A stretch of DNA of 64,000 bases from Utricularia gibba (taxonomy: Eukaryota; Streptophyta; Magnoliopsida; Lamiales; Lentibulariaceae): positions 248,001 to 312,000 of the forward strand of contig NEEC01000019.1 in NCBI GenBank assembly GCA_002189035.1, written 5' to 3'. The notes below the pieces were generated by a model that made no database searches, was not told where the DNA came from, and was given only the letters and a program-made list of their open reading frames with translations. Positions 11,880 to 23,218 of this stretch are shown here, one piece after another (within the stretch, counting starts at the first letter, position 1; every line of letters starts with the position of its first letter). The position numbers and the translations under genes were made by a program.

Positions 11880-12810
11880 AGAAGAGTGATAAACTTGTGG
11901 AGTTGGTAACTCACCATCTAAGTCATCTTCCAGTCAATCATATAATGCAGCAATGACATCTAAGTTGGTAGTTTTTTGTTGATGCTGATATTGAAGCTAG
12001 AGAGTATGGAGAAGAGATATCCCAATTCTAATGATTTGCATCATCAAACTTCACACGTCTAGCAATTAGCATTTTTTTGAGTGAAGGATTGTAGATCCTT
12101 TAACCTTTAGTTACTTCTAAATACCCAACAAAGATACCAATTGAACCTCTGTCATCAAGTTTTGATCTTTGTGCAACTTAGTTTAGATAGTAAACAATAG
12201 AACCAAACATCTTCAAATGCTTGAAAGATGGAGGAAAGCCATATCATTTGTCATATGTAGTGTCTTCATCTAGAGTGCAGTGTGGTAGCCAGTTCTATAA
12301 GTACACATAAGTGACAATAGCTTCAGCCCATAAGCAAATCTTTCTCGAGGAGGTGACATCTGACCATAATCATGATAGTTTGATTATTGTGTTCTGCTAC
12401 ATCATTTTTCTCATGTGAGTAAGCTATTGTCAATATATGTTTCAAATATGTTGAAATAAATCTCCCACCATTATCAGATATTTGGCATTGAAGACCACAT
12501 GCCCTTTTTGCTATAGTTGTTAACATGAGAAATTTTTGAAATGTACCTACCTTAACTTTAGGAAATGGATTCAACATCAATGAGAAGTCAGCAATAAATG
12601 TTATGAAATATGTTGTGGTCAAAAATCGGTTAAATAGAATGAATCGAACCAAGTGTCTAAAATAGATCACATAGTGGAGTTTGATTTTCCAATTTGGGTT
12701 TGTGGTTCTGGGAAATGTAAAGTTGAGCATAAGAACACCAAGAATTTTTACATGAAAACCGTTTTGACAAAAAATCTCAGAGCTAAGGGAGCTCACCAGA
12801 GAAGTGAATC
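11880..12810 (-). pseudogene. Copia integrase fragment (oldest Copia layer)
   Basis: The minus strand shows an integrase core remnant, SDNGGRFISTYLKHILTIA followed by NDVAEHNNQTIMIMVRCHL. These match the Copia pattern DNGGEF...NGVAERKNRTIMEMAR. Further downstream on the same strand, through 12,010, are eroded integrase-end blocks (LDDRGSIGIFVGY-like and ARRVKFD). Several frameshifts and stops are present. It is non-functional. It may belong to the same ancient element as the gag remnant at about 21.8-22.7 kb. Confidence 0.65.
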
Positions 12811-13200
12811 TCACTAGAAGAAAAGGGAGATGATTACAAGAGGTTTATGCGATACAGTGTGTTGGGTGTAGAATGTAGAATGCAGAATGGCTATTCCCTC
12901 AATTTGAGCTCGTATTTATAGAAAAGCTTTGGTTGACCGATTTTGGATGGGTCAAGTACTCTTTGTATTGGATAGGATATGCTTGATTTTGTTTGTGATC
13001 TTGCTTACAAATAACCGCCACTTGCTCTGAATCCCTGAAAGTCGATGGTCGTTTAAGCAGCTTGTCATTTGCTATAGGCTTTCAGTACCTCTTTTCTATC
13101 CCCTTGAGGATCATATCAGATTTTTAGAGAACATTCGGGCCGATTTATTGTCTATAGGTTAATCTATGATCTCTGCTCTATTTAACATTTGGGCCGATTC
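12612..13200. repeat. LTR-like repeat, copy B
   Basis: It begins TGTTGTGGTCAAAAATC and resembles copy A (10969) in block order, including a GATTACAAG motif and TATTTATAGAAAA. It lies on the 5' side (minus strand) of the Copia integrase fragment. Boundaries are approximate and similarity is partial. Confidence 0.35.
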
Positions 13201-13219
13201 ATCCAATTTACTTCATGGG

Positions 13220-14637
13220 TTCCATGAATTGGGGCCCTCTTTATTTACTTTGAATTGTGATCAAATTTATATCATTGATAAAATCCTCTACTTAATCTAT
13301 GTGCTATAGAAATTATGATGAGATCATAATGTGAGATTCTTCAAGCACTCATGATCAAGTTAAAAACTCCCTGGCTAGAGTGTTTGTGAAATGAGGATAT
13401 CACAAATACGGATAAGCTGGCACACATTGAGTTCCCTAAACTGTTTAGGCAATGGTTCTCACAATTGATGTAATGAGATTACTAGAACCTATGTGTGGGT
13501 GTCCATTAGAGAATCGATTCACTGGATGACTCATCTTCGAGATGCTACTATGGGAAGCTAACCAAGTGTCAGTAGCAAGATCTCGAATATGACAGCCGTG
13601 CAAGTAAGCTTAGACTTGAGGTCAACAAAGTTATCTTGATCTTAAGCTCACATTTTCGCTCATTACTAATGGGAGCCTAACCATGGCTTGCCTAGTATGG
13701 ATGAGTAGGGATGTGACTCCTTAAGATGGAGATAGTTGATTGATCAATAAAGGATTCATCACTCATGTTAGCGATGAGATCATATCTCAAGTAATTGCAT
13801 CAAAGCCTAACAGTATGTCCTGGGCCTAGGGTAATGACACTTGAATTGTTTGAGTAGGTCATTGAGTGTTAGTGCTTGAATGCAATTATAAGTTCGATAC
13901 ATCAGAAAGACACACACCCATGTTCTGGTACCGAATGAGATATAAGTATGATGAAAGCTGTTCATTGCATGGTGGATGGTCATGGAAAGGCTCAATCAGT
14001 TCACCTGATTATTCTTTAATCTTGGGGATCATGATATGTTGCAAGACATCACTCATGATCGATAATGATGGATTTGATTAATTAAGAGTTAATTAATAAA
14101 TCCATTATTACGGCCTTGATTGAGGAAGCCTATAGGGTTACACACAATAGTGGAGTCACTCATCGATATAAAACAGAATGACACAATTACATGAGATGTA
14201 ATTGGTAAAGTGGATAAATTAAATAGAGAATTATTTTGAGATTAATATTGATTAAACTCAAAATAAAAGATCTCATATAGATATGATTTGATATGTCACA
14301 AAATATCTATAAAAAAGATTTAGATCTTGAGATCTCCTCGAAGGTCTTCTTGCTCTCTGAGACTGATCCACAAGGAGGCATTTTTCTCTACTAGTACCTG
14401 AGAAATTCGACCAGCATTCAAGAGCCTTGAGAAGGTTATCGACGGAGTGCTCCACATGTGGATACCATAGAGGTCGTCTGCTATTGGCGGTTGGTGAACA
14501 ATGGAGTCATCTGAAAGGTACTTTGAACATCCGTATGTCTGATGTATACCGTATTCCAAGATCTACGTTGGGGGTTTCTCAAAATTTTTAAAATTCCGCT
14601 GCTTTTGAGACATACGATGTCTACGAGAAACCCAACA
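13220..14637 (+). repeat. LTR fragment of the Copia-2 family, plus orientation
   Basis: The last 240 bases (about 14,400-14,637) are nearly the same as 32,468-32,692 and as the reverse complement of 32,240-32,430. They end in the LTR terminus CGAGAAACCCAACA. The upstream part, with ACTCATGATCAAGTT and GATATCACAAATACGGAT, has the look of a long plant Copia LTR. No PBS or coding region is attached, so it is a solo or truncated LTR. The left end is uncertain. Confidence 0.55.
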
Positions 14638-14660
14638 GCATGCTGATTTTGTGCACCATC

Positions 14661-14894
14661 AAAGGACTTACTTCTTCCTAAAAACTACACCTTCATTGGG
14701 CTACATAGAATCACATGAAGAAGACACAGTTTTATAGGAGCACTATGTAAGGGGAATTAGTATATTTTGTTGAGTCAGCTTTCCTTTGGCACAAATGTAG
14801 TACAAAGTCTTAGATTGTTTCACCAGACACTTAGATAAGCCTTGCACAAATTTTTTTTGGAACATATCATACATGTCTTTGTTAGCGACATGAC
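14661..14894. repeat. Direct repeat F1 outside Copia-1 (left flank)
   Basis: This stretch begins AAAGGACTTACTTCTTCCTA and matches the sequence just outside the other end of Copia-1 (from about 21,166) over roughly 230 bases. A simple insertion duplicates only about 5 bases of target, so this is a larger duplication that flanks the element. The bases just before the LTR are again AAAGG (14,895-14,899). Confidence 0.6.
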
Positions 14895-14899
14895 AAAGG

Positions 14900-15454
14900 T
14901 GTTACATAATTTGTGGCTGTCTCGTGTGTTGTAATTCAGTGCAAATGCATAGCAAACCCAGAACAGAAACAAGAAAGTAAAGAACATGAGGTTTTAATGT
15001 GGAAAAGCGAATTGGTAAAAAACCACGGGTGGTAATCACACCAGATCAAAAAATCCTTCACTAATAATTTGGGTTTTGAAACAAAAGCAAAAACAGCTCC
15101 AAAAACAATAGGCTCAGCCAGCCAAGCTTTTCCCAAAATGAGAAAACAACGATTCCGTAAAGATTGCTATAGAATCGAGTGGGATGTTTTCTCCTCACCT
15201 TCCTGGATCTTAGATCAAATGCATACCCAGATGAAGATGAGTCTTCAAGACAGGCCAAGAAAAAACAAGCAGCGGAACTCCTGGAATGCTCCTCTGATTT
15301 CTACGAGAAGAAAACTACATTGATGGTCAATTCAACAGTCCATTTATAGTTTTCTTGAAGTTGGGCTCCTCTATCTGAACTGAAGCTAGATCTAGGCTGA
15401 GCCATGGTCATTCAGCTGCCCACTTGATCCGAAGAGGTGAAATCTAGCCCAACA
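14900..15454 (-). repeat. 3' LTR of Copia-1
   Basis: On the minus strand it runs from TGTTGGGCTAGATTTC to ATTATGTAACA. The partner at 20,616-21,167 is very similar along its length. The TG...CA ends are intact. Confidence 0.8.
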
Positions 15455-15725
15455 ATTCTCTCTTTCTAGCTTGAGTTCAACTTAGTTTATGTCATCTACC
15501 AATCTCAATTTGCACTCATGGGATTGATGTTTGGTGGTTGGCAACAACTTTGTGAGAGCGTTTGCAACATTTTCAGAAGTGTCTATCTTTTCTAGACTGA
15601 CATATCCACTTTTGATGATATTTCTGATCCAATGTCACCTATTATCAATAGGTTTAGTGCGAGAATGGAACGCTGCATTTTTGCTGAGTTGAATGGCACT
15701 CTGACAATCAGAGTACACCATTGGC

Positions 15726-16044
15726 ATGCCTTATAGAGAGCCAAATTCATTCATAATTCTCCCAAGCCACAAGGCTTCTTTCACTGCTTCCGTCAGTGCC
15801 ATGTACTCTACCTCAGTTGTAGATAGAGCGAATGTTTTCTACAAATGTGAGCTCCAAGAGATAGCAACTCCAGCCACTAAGGTGACTATCCTTGAAGTGG
15901 ATCTTCATGTGTCAATGTCTTCTTCCATATCAGCATCTATATAAACCTGTGGGCCGATACTTCCCATTCCATAACTCAGCTTATATTCCCTTGTTCCTTT
16001 GAGGTAACGTAGCAGCCATTTCACCCCATTCCAGTGTTGCTTTC
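15726..16044 (-). pseudogene. Copia-1 RNase H remnant
   Basis: The reading frames carry the motif QHWNGVKWLLRYLKGTREYK followed by YIDADMEED (the catalytic AD region) and TLAVEYMALTEAV-like blocks that are typical of the Copia RNase H. The frame is cut at 16,045 by the solo LTR. The preceding residues, YMENPGK, lie on the other side at 17,427 onward. Confidence 0.7.
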
Positions 16045-17421
16045 TAATAAACGGAAATTTTCTAATGTCGTTGCAAAAATAAAAATTTTGTGACAAATAA
16101 ATATATAAGCCCTAATCCTCAAAAAATACAAATTAAACACAAAATGTACAGTGGAATTCAGGGTCGCTCACAAAGAGCTGGTACTTGCTAAGTGTTTCAG
16201 CAGATGTAGAATTCGGAATAATAGTGGTTCTTAATCTAAGTTCGAACTAACAAAGGTAAGCACGTTCAGTGAACAAAATCAAGTCTCAATGCGGAAAGTA
16301 ACATTTACTGGTTTTAACATAGACTAATGCAAAGATGCCTTAAGAGTCTACAAGTGGTGTGGTGTTAAGATGCCTAATTTAATTTACCATGTTCCTATAC
16401 TCACAACTTCAAACAACCTAAGTCTACCAAGATCATTCATCATATTTTCAGCTAAGCTAGTCCCAAATATCATCACTAACATTGTAATTAGGTTTACCCG
16501 CGTGCAAAGTATATAGAACTAGGTATACTCGGTTCTACTAGTTTTACCCTGAACTAATACCTATTGCTCCCACCTTGATTTATTGGTATACCTCTAAATC
16601 AAGCATCTTAGTTGCGAAGTTACTTGTTCCCCTCCTTGAGTTTACCCATGGAATGATAAAAATAAGAACTAAGAAACAAATGTAAATTTCATTATTAACC
16701 CTAGATCCACACCACCATTCTACTCCTTAAGGCATCCCCTAAGGCTTACCTATTCATGCATGGAAGATAAAGCATAATATTATTAAGATAAATTGAAGAG
16801 AATAGCAAAGACATTGTAAAACAATAGTCAAAGTAACGAAATATCTAACAAACTAAAGATAAAGTTGAGTGTTTTGTTCGCGATCTACTACTATTCACTG
16901 CTCGGAACAGTAGTGCTGAATTGAGTCTTTGATGGTGTTCTTCAAGTCTTTAGTCTTCCTTCTGGAAAAATCACCTTTATCCTCCTTCTTTTCTGTTCTT
17001 CCTCCCCCCTCCTGGGATCTGGTTGTGTTCTCTTTCTTCTCCCCTCTCCAAAAATATCTTCTTTTCTTTTCTTTTCATTTTCCAAGGTCAGTACACTGTT
17101 CCTGACATCTGTAATGTTCCTGGGCTGAAGCTGCAGACTGAGGGCGGCTAAATATTAATCATGTGTCCTTCTTGTATCTTGTGCCCATCTACTTGTGCAT
17201 ACGAACTAGCTAAATTTGATCCATAATGCTACCACTAACACTTAGAAGAATATTAGAAATCATAATATAGACTAAATCATTAATTGAGTCTATATTATGC
17301 ATAAAAATATAAATAACATTAAAATTAACAAAATATCAAAAACCATAATTAAAATACATAATTTTATCATTAAACATCTAAATTTCATAACCTAAAAACA
17401 CTAATAAAATGTATGTTATCA
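16045..17421. repeat. Solo LTR (TGATAA family) inside Copia-1
   Basis: This 1,377-base insertion begins TAATAAACGG and ends GTATGTTATCA. It is flanked by the perfect 5-base target duplication CTTTC (16,040-16,044 and 17,422-17,426). Removing it restores the RT/RNase H reading ENPGK-QHWN. Its two ends match those of the insertion at 31,064-32,235, so both belong to one family. No internal region is present. The first dinucleotide is mutated from TG to TA. Confidence 0.85.
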
Positions 17422-17426
17422 CTTTC

Positions 17427-18673
17427 CTGGATTCTCCATATATCTACTCACTATACTCACCACATATGCAATATCTGGTTGAGTGCAGATCATCAAATAC
17501 ATTAGGGATCCAACCGCAAAGGAATAGGGTACGTTGCTCATAATCTCCTTGTCAACATCTGTTTTTGGTGACATTTGGGAGGAGAACTTTAAGTGTCCAG
17601 GGAGAGGTCCTTGCACAAGTTAAGCTGCATTCATATGAAATTCCTTAAGAATAGAGTCAATGTATTTACCTTGAGAGAGAGAGAGAGGATTCTTTTGACT
17701 CTGTTTCTTGTAATATCTATTCCAAGAATTTTCTTTGCCTCAGCAAGATCTTTCATTTCAAAAATGGTAGCCATTTGTCTTTTTAGGTCTTGTATTAGTG
17801 CCTTATTCGAACTAGCCAATAACATATCATCACCGTAAAGTAACAAAAAAATGCAATCACCATCACTGTTTTTCTTCCAATAGGTGCAGTGGTCCCCATC
17901 ACATCTTTTAAATCCATTATCTTTCATAAAAGTGTTAAATTTGAAGTACCATTGGTGAGGGGCTTGTTTAAGTCTATAAAAACTCCTTTTTAATCTGCAC
18001 ACTTGATCTTCTTTACCATATTCTACGATCCCTCAATCCACTTCATGCACAGCTCTTCATTGAGATCGCCGTGAAAGAAGTCAATCTTTATATCTAGCTG
18101 TTCCGTTTCCCAATTGCAGTGAGCTATAAGAGATAAGATCAATCTTATAATGTTCATCGTCACCACAGGCGAGAAGATCTCTTCATGATCTTCTCCTTTC
18201 CTTTGGCAATATCCCTTGACAACTACCCTTGCTTTGTATCTAACACTCCCATCTGGATTCTGCTTGAATTTGAATATCCATCAATTTTCCAGTGGCTTCT
18301 TTCCAAAAGGCAGTTTCACAAGTTCATAGGTGTCATTTTTCTTCAGAGACAACATTTCTTCTTGCATTACTTCCAGCCATTTGTTTCTTTGAGGCGAGTT
18401 CATGGCTTCATTCACTGTTCTCGGTTCTCCTTCTTCAATGATTAGAGCCACTTCAGATACATCTTCTTTGCTCAAATCATGCTCACTCTTTGGATACCTA
18501 GACGAAGGAGTACGGTGTCTTGATGATCTTCTCAGACTAGGTGTCCCCCTTTGCTCTGAGCTACCATCGGGTTGTAGAGAAGATTTCGGTTCAGGTGATA
18601 TACCTAATAAGGAAGGATTGGGTGGTTTATCTGGATCCTCTATTGTCAATCTGACCTTTATCACCTTGTCCAT
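17427..18673 (-). pseudogene. Copia-1 reverse transcriptase remnant
   Basis: Blocks in order on the minus strand: a linker rich in S, P and R, then NKWLEVMQEEMLSLKKNDTY, SFYRLKQAPHQWY, LLLYGDDMLLAS (the YxDD active site here as YGDD), and PYSFAVGSLMYLMICTQPDI. These are classic Copia RT landmarks. At least three frame breaks separate the blocks. Confidence 0.8.
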
Positions 18674-19139
18674 ATGTTGCTATTGAATATGCATTTCACT
18701 TTATCAAATAGAGTTCGGTTGAACTATTATGCAATGGTGTTGTGAGCTGGAATTCCAAGGGTAGTGACAATCTTTCTAATCCCAAAATGTTCGTAGTACT
18801 TTTCAAGTTCCCGTGACAGTACTCACCCCATTGTCATACTTGAATTATTTCAGCTTCCTTCCTACTCTCTTTCAAGCATGGGATGTAATAGTTTAAAGTA
18901 GTTCAAAACATCACTCTTTTCTCAATCAGATAAATCTAGGCTTTCCTATATGAATCATCAATGAAGGATATGTAGAAATATTTTCTTGAGCCTTATTCTT
19001 CATTAATTGCCCCCCCCCCCCCCGCCCCACATCAGAGAACATCAAATCTCTCCAATCTTTGCTTGAATGATGCTCTGTGATGCTTACCAATAATGCAACT
19101 TTTAAAGAGTTTACATCTCTGATTGGACTTTCTGATGAA

Positions 19140-19750
19140 TCATGTATGATTCAGATGATAGGCAGTGTCATCAATGTGTCCCAATCTCATGTGCCATAGG
19201 GAGAAGTCAGTGTTCGTTCTAGTCACTAGATTGATGCTTGAGGTATCATACTCAACATTTGTCTTGTATAGAGTTCCGTTGAGGCAACGTTTTCCCGACA
19301 CAACTGATCCTTTTATTAACTTCCAGTATCCTTCAGAGAAGTTGCTGGTAAAGCCAGCTCTATCTAGATTATTTACTGACAAAAGGTTCATCCGTGTGTA
19401 AGGGTTATTTTCCGGCAGGAGGTTGTTTCCACAATTGGTTTTTACCACCAGCTCCCCTACACCTGCAATTTTGACTTTACTGATGTTACCCATTCTTACT
19501 GATCCAAAGTTTCTAGGTGATCCTTAGAGAGGGTAGCATGATAGCTAGCCACAAAGTCCACAATCCACAATTCTTTTGTTGAGGCACTTTGAGAGTCAAT
19601 GGATAGCAACACCATTAGCTCTTCTTGATCAGGTCTGTCTACCTCTTCGGTTAGTACTAGAATTTCCTCAGCAGCCTCAATAGTGAAGGTAGCATCTTCA
19701 CCTTTATGCTTGTTTTGGTTTCCTTCCCTATCTAGTTTTACCATCCGCAA
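19140..19750 (-). pseudogene. Copia-1 protease / pre-integrase remnant
   Basis: The frame at 19,493-19,140 carries MNLLSVNNLDRAGF and WHMRLGHIDD, the GAG-pre-integrase zinc-binding start. Before it, LWIVDFVASYHAT matches the Copia protease site WIxDSGAxxH but with FVAS in place of DSGA, so the active aspartate appears lost. The integrase core that should follow (18,680-19,140) is mostly eroded and interrupted by a C-run at about 19,010-19,024. Confidence 0.7.
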
Positions 19751-19759
19751 CCAATACCT

Positions 19760-20487
19760 TCAGTCCTTTTTGAGATGTCTAGGTTTTTTGCAATAGCAGT
19801 AGGACCTGGTCTCTTTTTGCCCATCCCTTTTTAATTCCTTGGGTCGGTCCTTTACATTTTTCCCTTTTTCTTTCGGTTCCTTTCTGGTTCTGGTGTGTTC
19901 TTTGTGTCTATTCTTACCTCTATGCTCAGTGATTGCAAGCGTTTCTTTTGAAGTAAAGCCACTGGACATGCATCGCTGCTCTTCCTGTACAAGTGCATTT
20001 GCCACCATTTCAAATTCTAGTTTATCCAAGATACTGTTACTCAACTTGATAACCATTGTCTCCCAACTAGTTGCTAAGCTGTTCAGCAGTTTAATTGCTA
20101 GTGCTTCATCATCAAATGACATACCAACTGCCAACATAAGGTCTGCAATTTGGTGGAAGTTACTCAAGTGTTCGACCATTGATTCCCCATCTTTGAACTT
20201 TAGATTTGACAGCCTTTTGTCCAGCATTATTTTTTTTTTGTGGGTTGTTTGGTTGATAGATCTCTTGCAATTTATTCCACAGAATTTTGAGCATCTTCAA
20301 ACTTGGAGATCCTACGGTGAAGCATCCTATCAACATGCACCAAAATATAAGAGGCTGCTTTGAGGTGCAAATCAGCCCAATCTTCTGCGTGAATTTTTTT
20401 AGGCTTAGCCTTCTCTAAAACCACAGGTTTCCATAGGTCCTTGCACACCAAAAGTGCCTTCATCATTGATTTCCTTCTACACAACAT
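19760..20487 (-). pseudogene. Copia-1 gag remnant
   Basis: Two frames joined by a shift near 20,230. They carry LLVCKDLWKPV, RLSNLKFKDGESMVEHLSNF and ALAIKLLNSLATSWE, which match the UBN2-type Copia gag, and end in a zinc knuckle whose first half reads CYCKKPRHLKKD. The start of the gag lies near 20,487, just inside the PBS. Confidence 0.75.
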
Positions 20488-20600
20488 AGTCTTTAGAGTT
20501 TAGTTTAATCACCGATATAGCTTCCTCCATTTCCAATCACGAGAGAGAAGGGTTCAAATAAACACCCAATCCACAATTAATTCTCAGAATTTGCAACCTT

Positions 20601-20612
20601 GCTCTGATACCA
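20601..20612 (-). promoter_or_regulatory. Primer-binding site of Copia-1
   Basis: On the minus strand it reads TGGTATCAGAGC, the standard plant Copia PBS complementary to initiator tRNA-Met. It lies three bases inside the 5' LTR. Confidence 0.85.
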
Positions 20613-20615
20613 GTT

Positions 20616-21167
20616 TGTTACATAATTTGTGGCTGTCTCGTGTGCTGTAGTTCAATGTGAACATAGAGCAAACCCAGAACAGAAACAAGAAAGTAAAGAA
20701 CATGAGATTTTAACGTGAAAAACCGCATTGGTAAAAACCATAGGTGATAATCACACCAGATCAGAAAACCCTTCACTAATAATTTGGGTTTCAAAACAGG
20801 AGCAAGAATAGCTCTAAAAACAATAGGCTCAGCTAGCCAAGCTTTTCCCAAAATGAGAAAACAACGATTCTGTAAAGGTTGCTATAGAATTGAGTGGGAT
20901 GTTTTCTCCTCGCCTTCCTCAATCTCAAATCAAAGGCATACCCAGAAGAACATGAGTCTTCGAGACAGATCAAGAAAAAACCAGCAGCAGGACTCCTGGA
21001 ATGCTCCTCTGATTTCTGCAAGAAGAAAACTGAATTAATAGTTAGTTCAACAGTCTATTTGCAGTTTCCTTGAAGTTGGAATCCCCTATCCTAAATGAAG
21101 CTGGATCTAGGCTGAGCCATGGTCATTCAGCTGCCCACTTGGTCCGATGGGCTGAAATCCAGCCCAA
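20616..21167 (-). repeat. 5' LTR of Copia-1
   Basis: Partner of 14,900-15,454. The PBS-side end is intact. The outer end breaks off at CCCAA, where the partner has CCCAACA, and runs directly into direct repeat F2. Confidence 0.8.
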
Positions 21168-21400
21168 GGACTTACTTCTTCCTAATAACTCCACCTTTGT
21201 GGATTACATAGAATCACATGAACAAGACCCATTTTTGCAGGAGCACTATATTATGTGTATTAAGTATATTGTGTTTGAGCCAACTTCCTTTGGCACAAAT
21301 GTAGTACTAAGTCTCATATTGTTTCCATGGACGCTTAGATAAGCCTTGCACTAATTTTTTTTGGAACATATCATACATGTAGGTAGCCTCCATTGTTTGC
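21166..21400. repeat. Direct repeat F2 outside Copia-1 (right flank)
   Basis: It matches F1 (14,661-14,894) with scattered differences and a shared end near CATATCATACATGT. Beyond this point it continues into the old Copia gag remnant, whereas F1 continues into the Copia-1 LTR. Confidence 0.6.
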
Positions 21401-22990
21401 ATGCTTTGCGTAGATTTGTTAAACTTTTAGATCATATATGATGCATGAATGATCTGTAAATATTATGTTGACACCTTTTGTGCTCAATTAGATAACATTG
21501 ACAAGGTTCATATCCAAATTGTGTATCCACAAAACCTCTTTTGTGAACTGCCGACCATAAGGTGTTTCCACTTGAACTTTTATTGTACCTTGTATCTTGA
21601 TGACAACATCATTATTAACCCGAACAACCAAGGAGGCAGCAATATCCAAAATGGAAAAATGCTTCATTGCTTACCATGTGGAATGAACAACTAGAGTAAA
21701 TTAACCATTGATATTGTGCAAAAAAACTGCTGAGTGGTCAAGTAAGCATCAAGGATTGCTAAAAGATATTCCCCCTTAACTTCAGCCTCTTATTGTTGAG
21801 ATGGCATGTCGACAACCAAGGAGGCAGCAATTTGTTTCGTGGTTCTATTGACCCTTGCGGGACATATATTCTCTATATGACTTAATTGTCAACATAGTCG
21901 TAGATCCCATCAAGCCTTCTCTAATAGTGCATGGAGGAAATTTGTTCCTCTTGCTTTTTCCTAACTATTGTTGATCAGGTTTCCAAGCATAGTTGATTGC
22001 ATGAAAGCCATTAGTGCACTTTAAGAGGTAGGATGATCCATGTTGAGCTTGTTTTCCAAAACTTGAAGAGAACTAACAATTTTGGCAATAGTCAAATTTC
22101 TGTAATTGAAGCCATTTTCCAAAATACTTAGCTTTTGTTTAAAGTATGGTAGAAGCAAGTGGAGAATTTTTTTTTTTTTTTTGACATAAAAAACTCATCC
22201 TTGTTTACTCCAAGTACTATCAATTTTTTCACATTCAAATTTGAATCCGAATTTTTTAGACAAAGAAAGCTCCTTAGTCATCTCATCTCCTTCAAATTCG
22301 AGTTAGAATTTATCCCAAATTTCCATAGCTATGGAAGAGGTTATCATTGATGGAGTTATTGATCGATCCAGAGCTGAAAGGATCACCAAATTCGTGGCTT
22401 CCTTGTAGGTGAGTAAGTCTTCATATCAAGTTTGTGCAATAGTAGTGTAGGGGTTGGTTTTATGATAAGAGAATCATTCTCCACTACATCCCAAAGTTTC
22501 ATGACTACAAGATATGCTTTCATGTAGAATGCCCACATTGCATAGTCACACACGTCAAACATTCAAATAGCTATCGAAGCGGTGGCATCCATGGCTTAGT
22601 TTAAAAAGGAGAGATAAATGAGATGCATGAAATAACTGCTCTAATATTAGTTGTAGAATCAAAGACAATATTGAGGAGGAATTTACAATGCCTCATTGGA
22701 ATTGGATAGAGTTGAAAGAAATGACAAAATGACTCAAAGTTTGCAATAAAACAAAGTGGTCATGGCAATACTTGAGAGAACCAAGATAATGCCAACCGTT
22801 AACAATTAACACTTAAATACTCACACATTGACCGATTCAATACAAAACTAATGGGAAAAATGAATAGAGACGTAGTGGTTGCAACAGAAAAAAATAGAGT
22901 CATACGCAAGGCATAACCAGATCATTTAATCACATTTGACATTTCTCAATGCTTGGGCCAACCTTGTTGACTTATGATATGATGAGATGT
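21400..22990 (-). pseudogene. Eroded Copia gag region of an older element
   Basis: Minus-strand translations contain weak gag-like blocks, for example AMWAFYMKAYLVVMKLWDVV near 22,490-22,560, comparable with the Copia gag motif around W..KM...L....LW. Frames are heavily broken. It is likely the host sequence into which Copia-1 and Copia-3 were inserted. The call rests on a few short blocks. Confidence 0.45.
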
Positions 22991-22996
22991 TAGCTT

Positions 22997-23218
22997 TCAC
23001 AGGATACTCAACTATGTAACTCAATTCTGTTAGAATATTTGCAAGCCAATTAGTAGACTACGTGACAAAGATGACGTGAAGTGAATGCAAGGAAAAACAA
23101 CACTATTTGCAATAATTTCGAGAAAACCTCAGGGTGCTCCACACCAGGTTGTAATTCTCCACTATCACCAGTTAGGATACACAGGAAGATTAACATCTCC
23201 CGAATCAAGCTCAAGAAT
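22997..23218 (-). repeat. Copia-3 3' LTR, outer part
   Basis: It matches 43,660-43,890 of the 5' LTR. It stops at AGAAT (23,214-23,218), which is repeated at 38,370-38,374 on the far side of the gypsy insertion, where the LTR sequence resumes. The terminal TGATAGG is eroded to TCACAGG. Confidence 0.8.

Larger units (their letters stand above)
14900..21167 (-). mobile_element. Copia-1 LTR retrotransposon, minus strand, degenerate
   Basis: The element has two LTRs of about 550 bases (14,900-15,454 and 20,616-21,167), a tRNA-Met-type PBS next to the 5' LTR at 20,601-20,612, and a purine tract GAAAGAGAGAAT (minus strand) next to the 3' LTR. Gag, protease, integrase, RT and RNase H remnants occur in Copia order on the minus strand. 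All frames carry stops and shifts. A 1.4-kb solo LTR is nested inside at 16,045-17,421. The outer end of the 5' LTR has lost its last bases. Confidence 0.85.
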
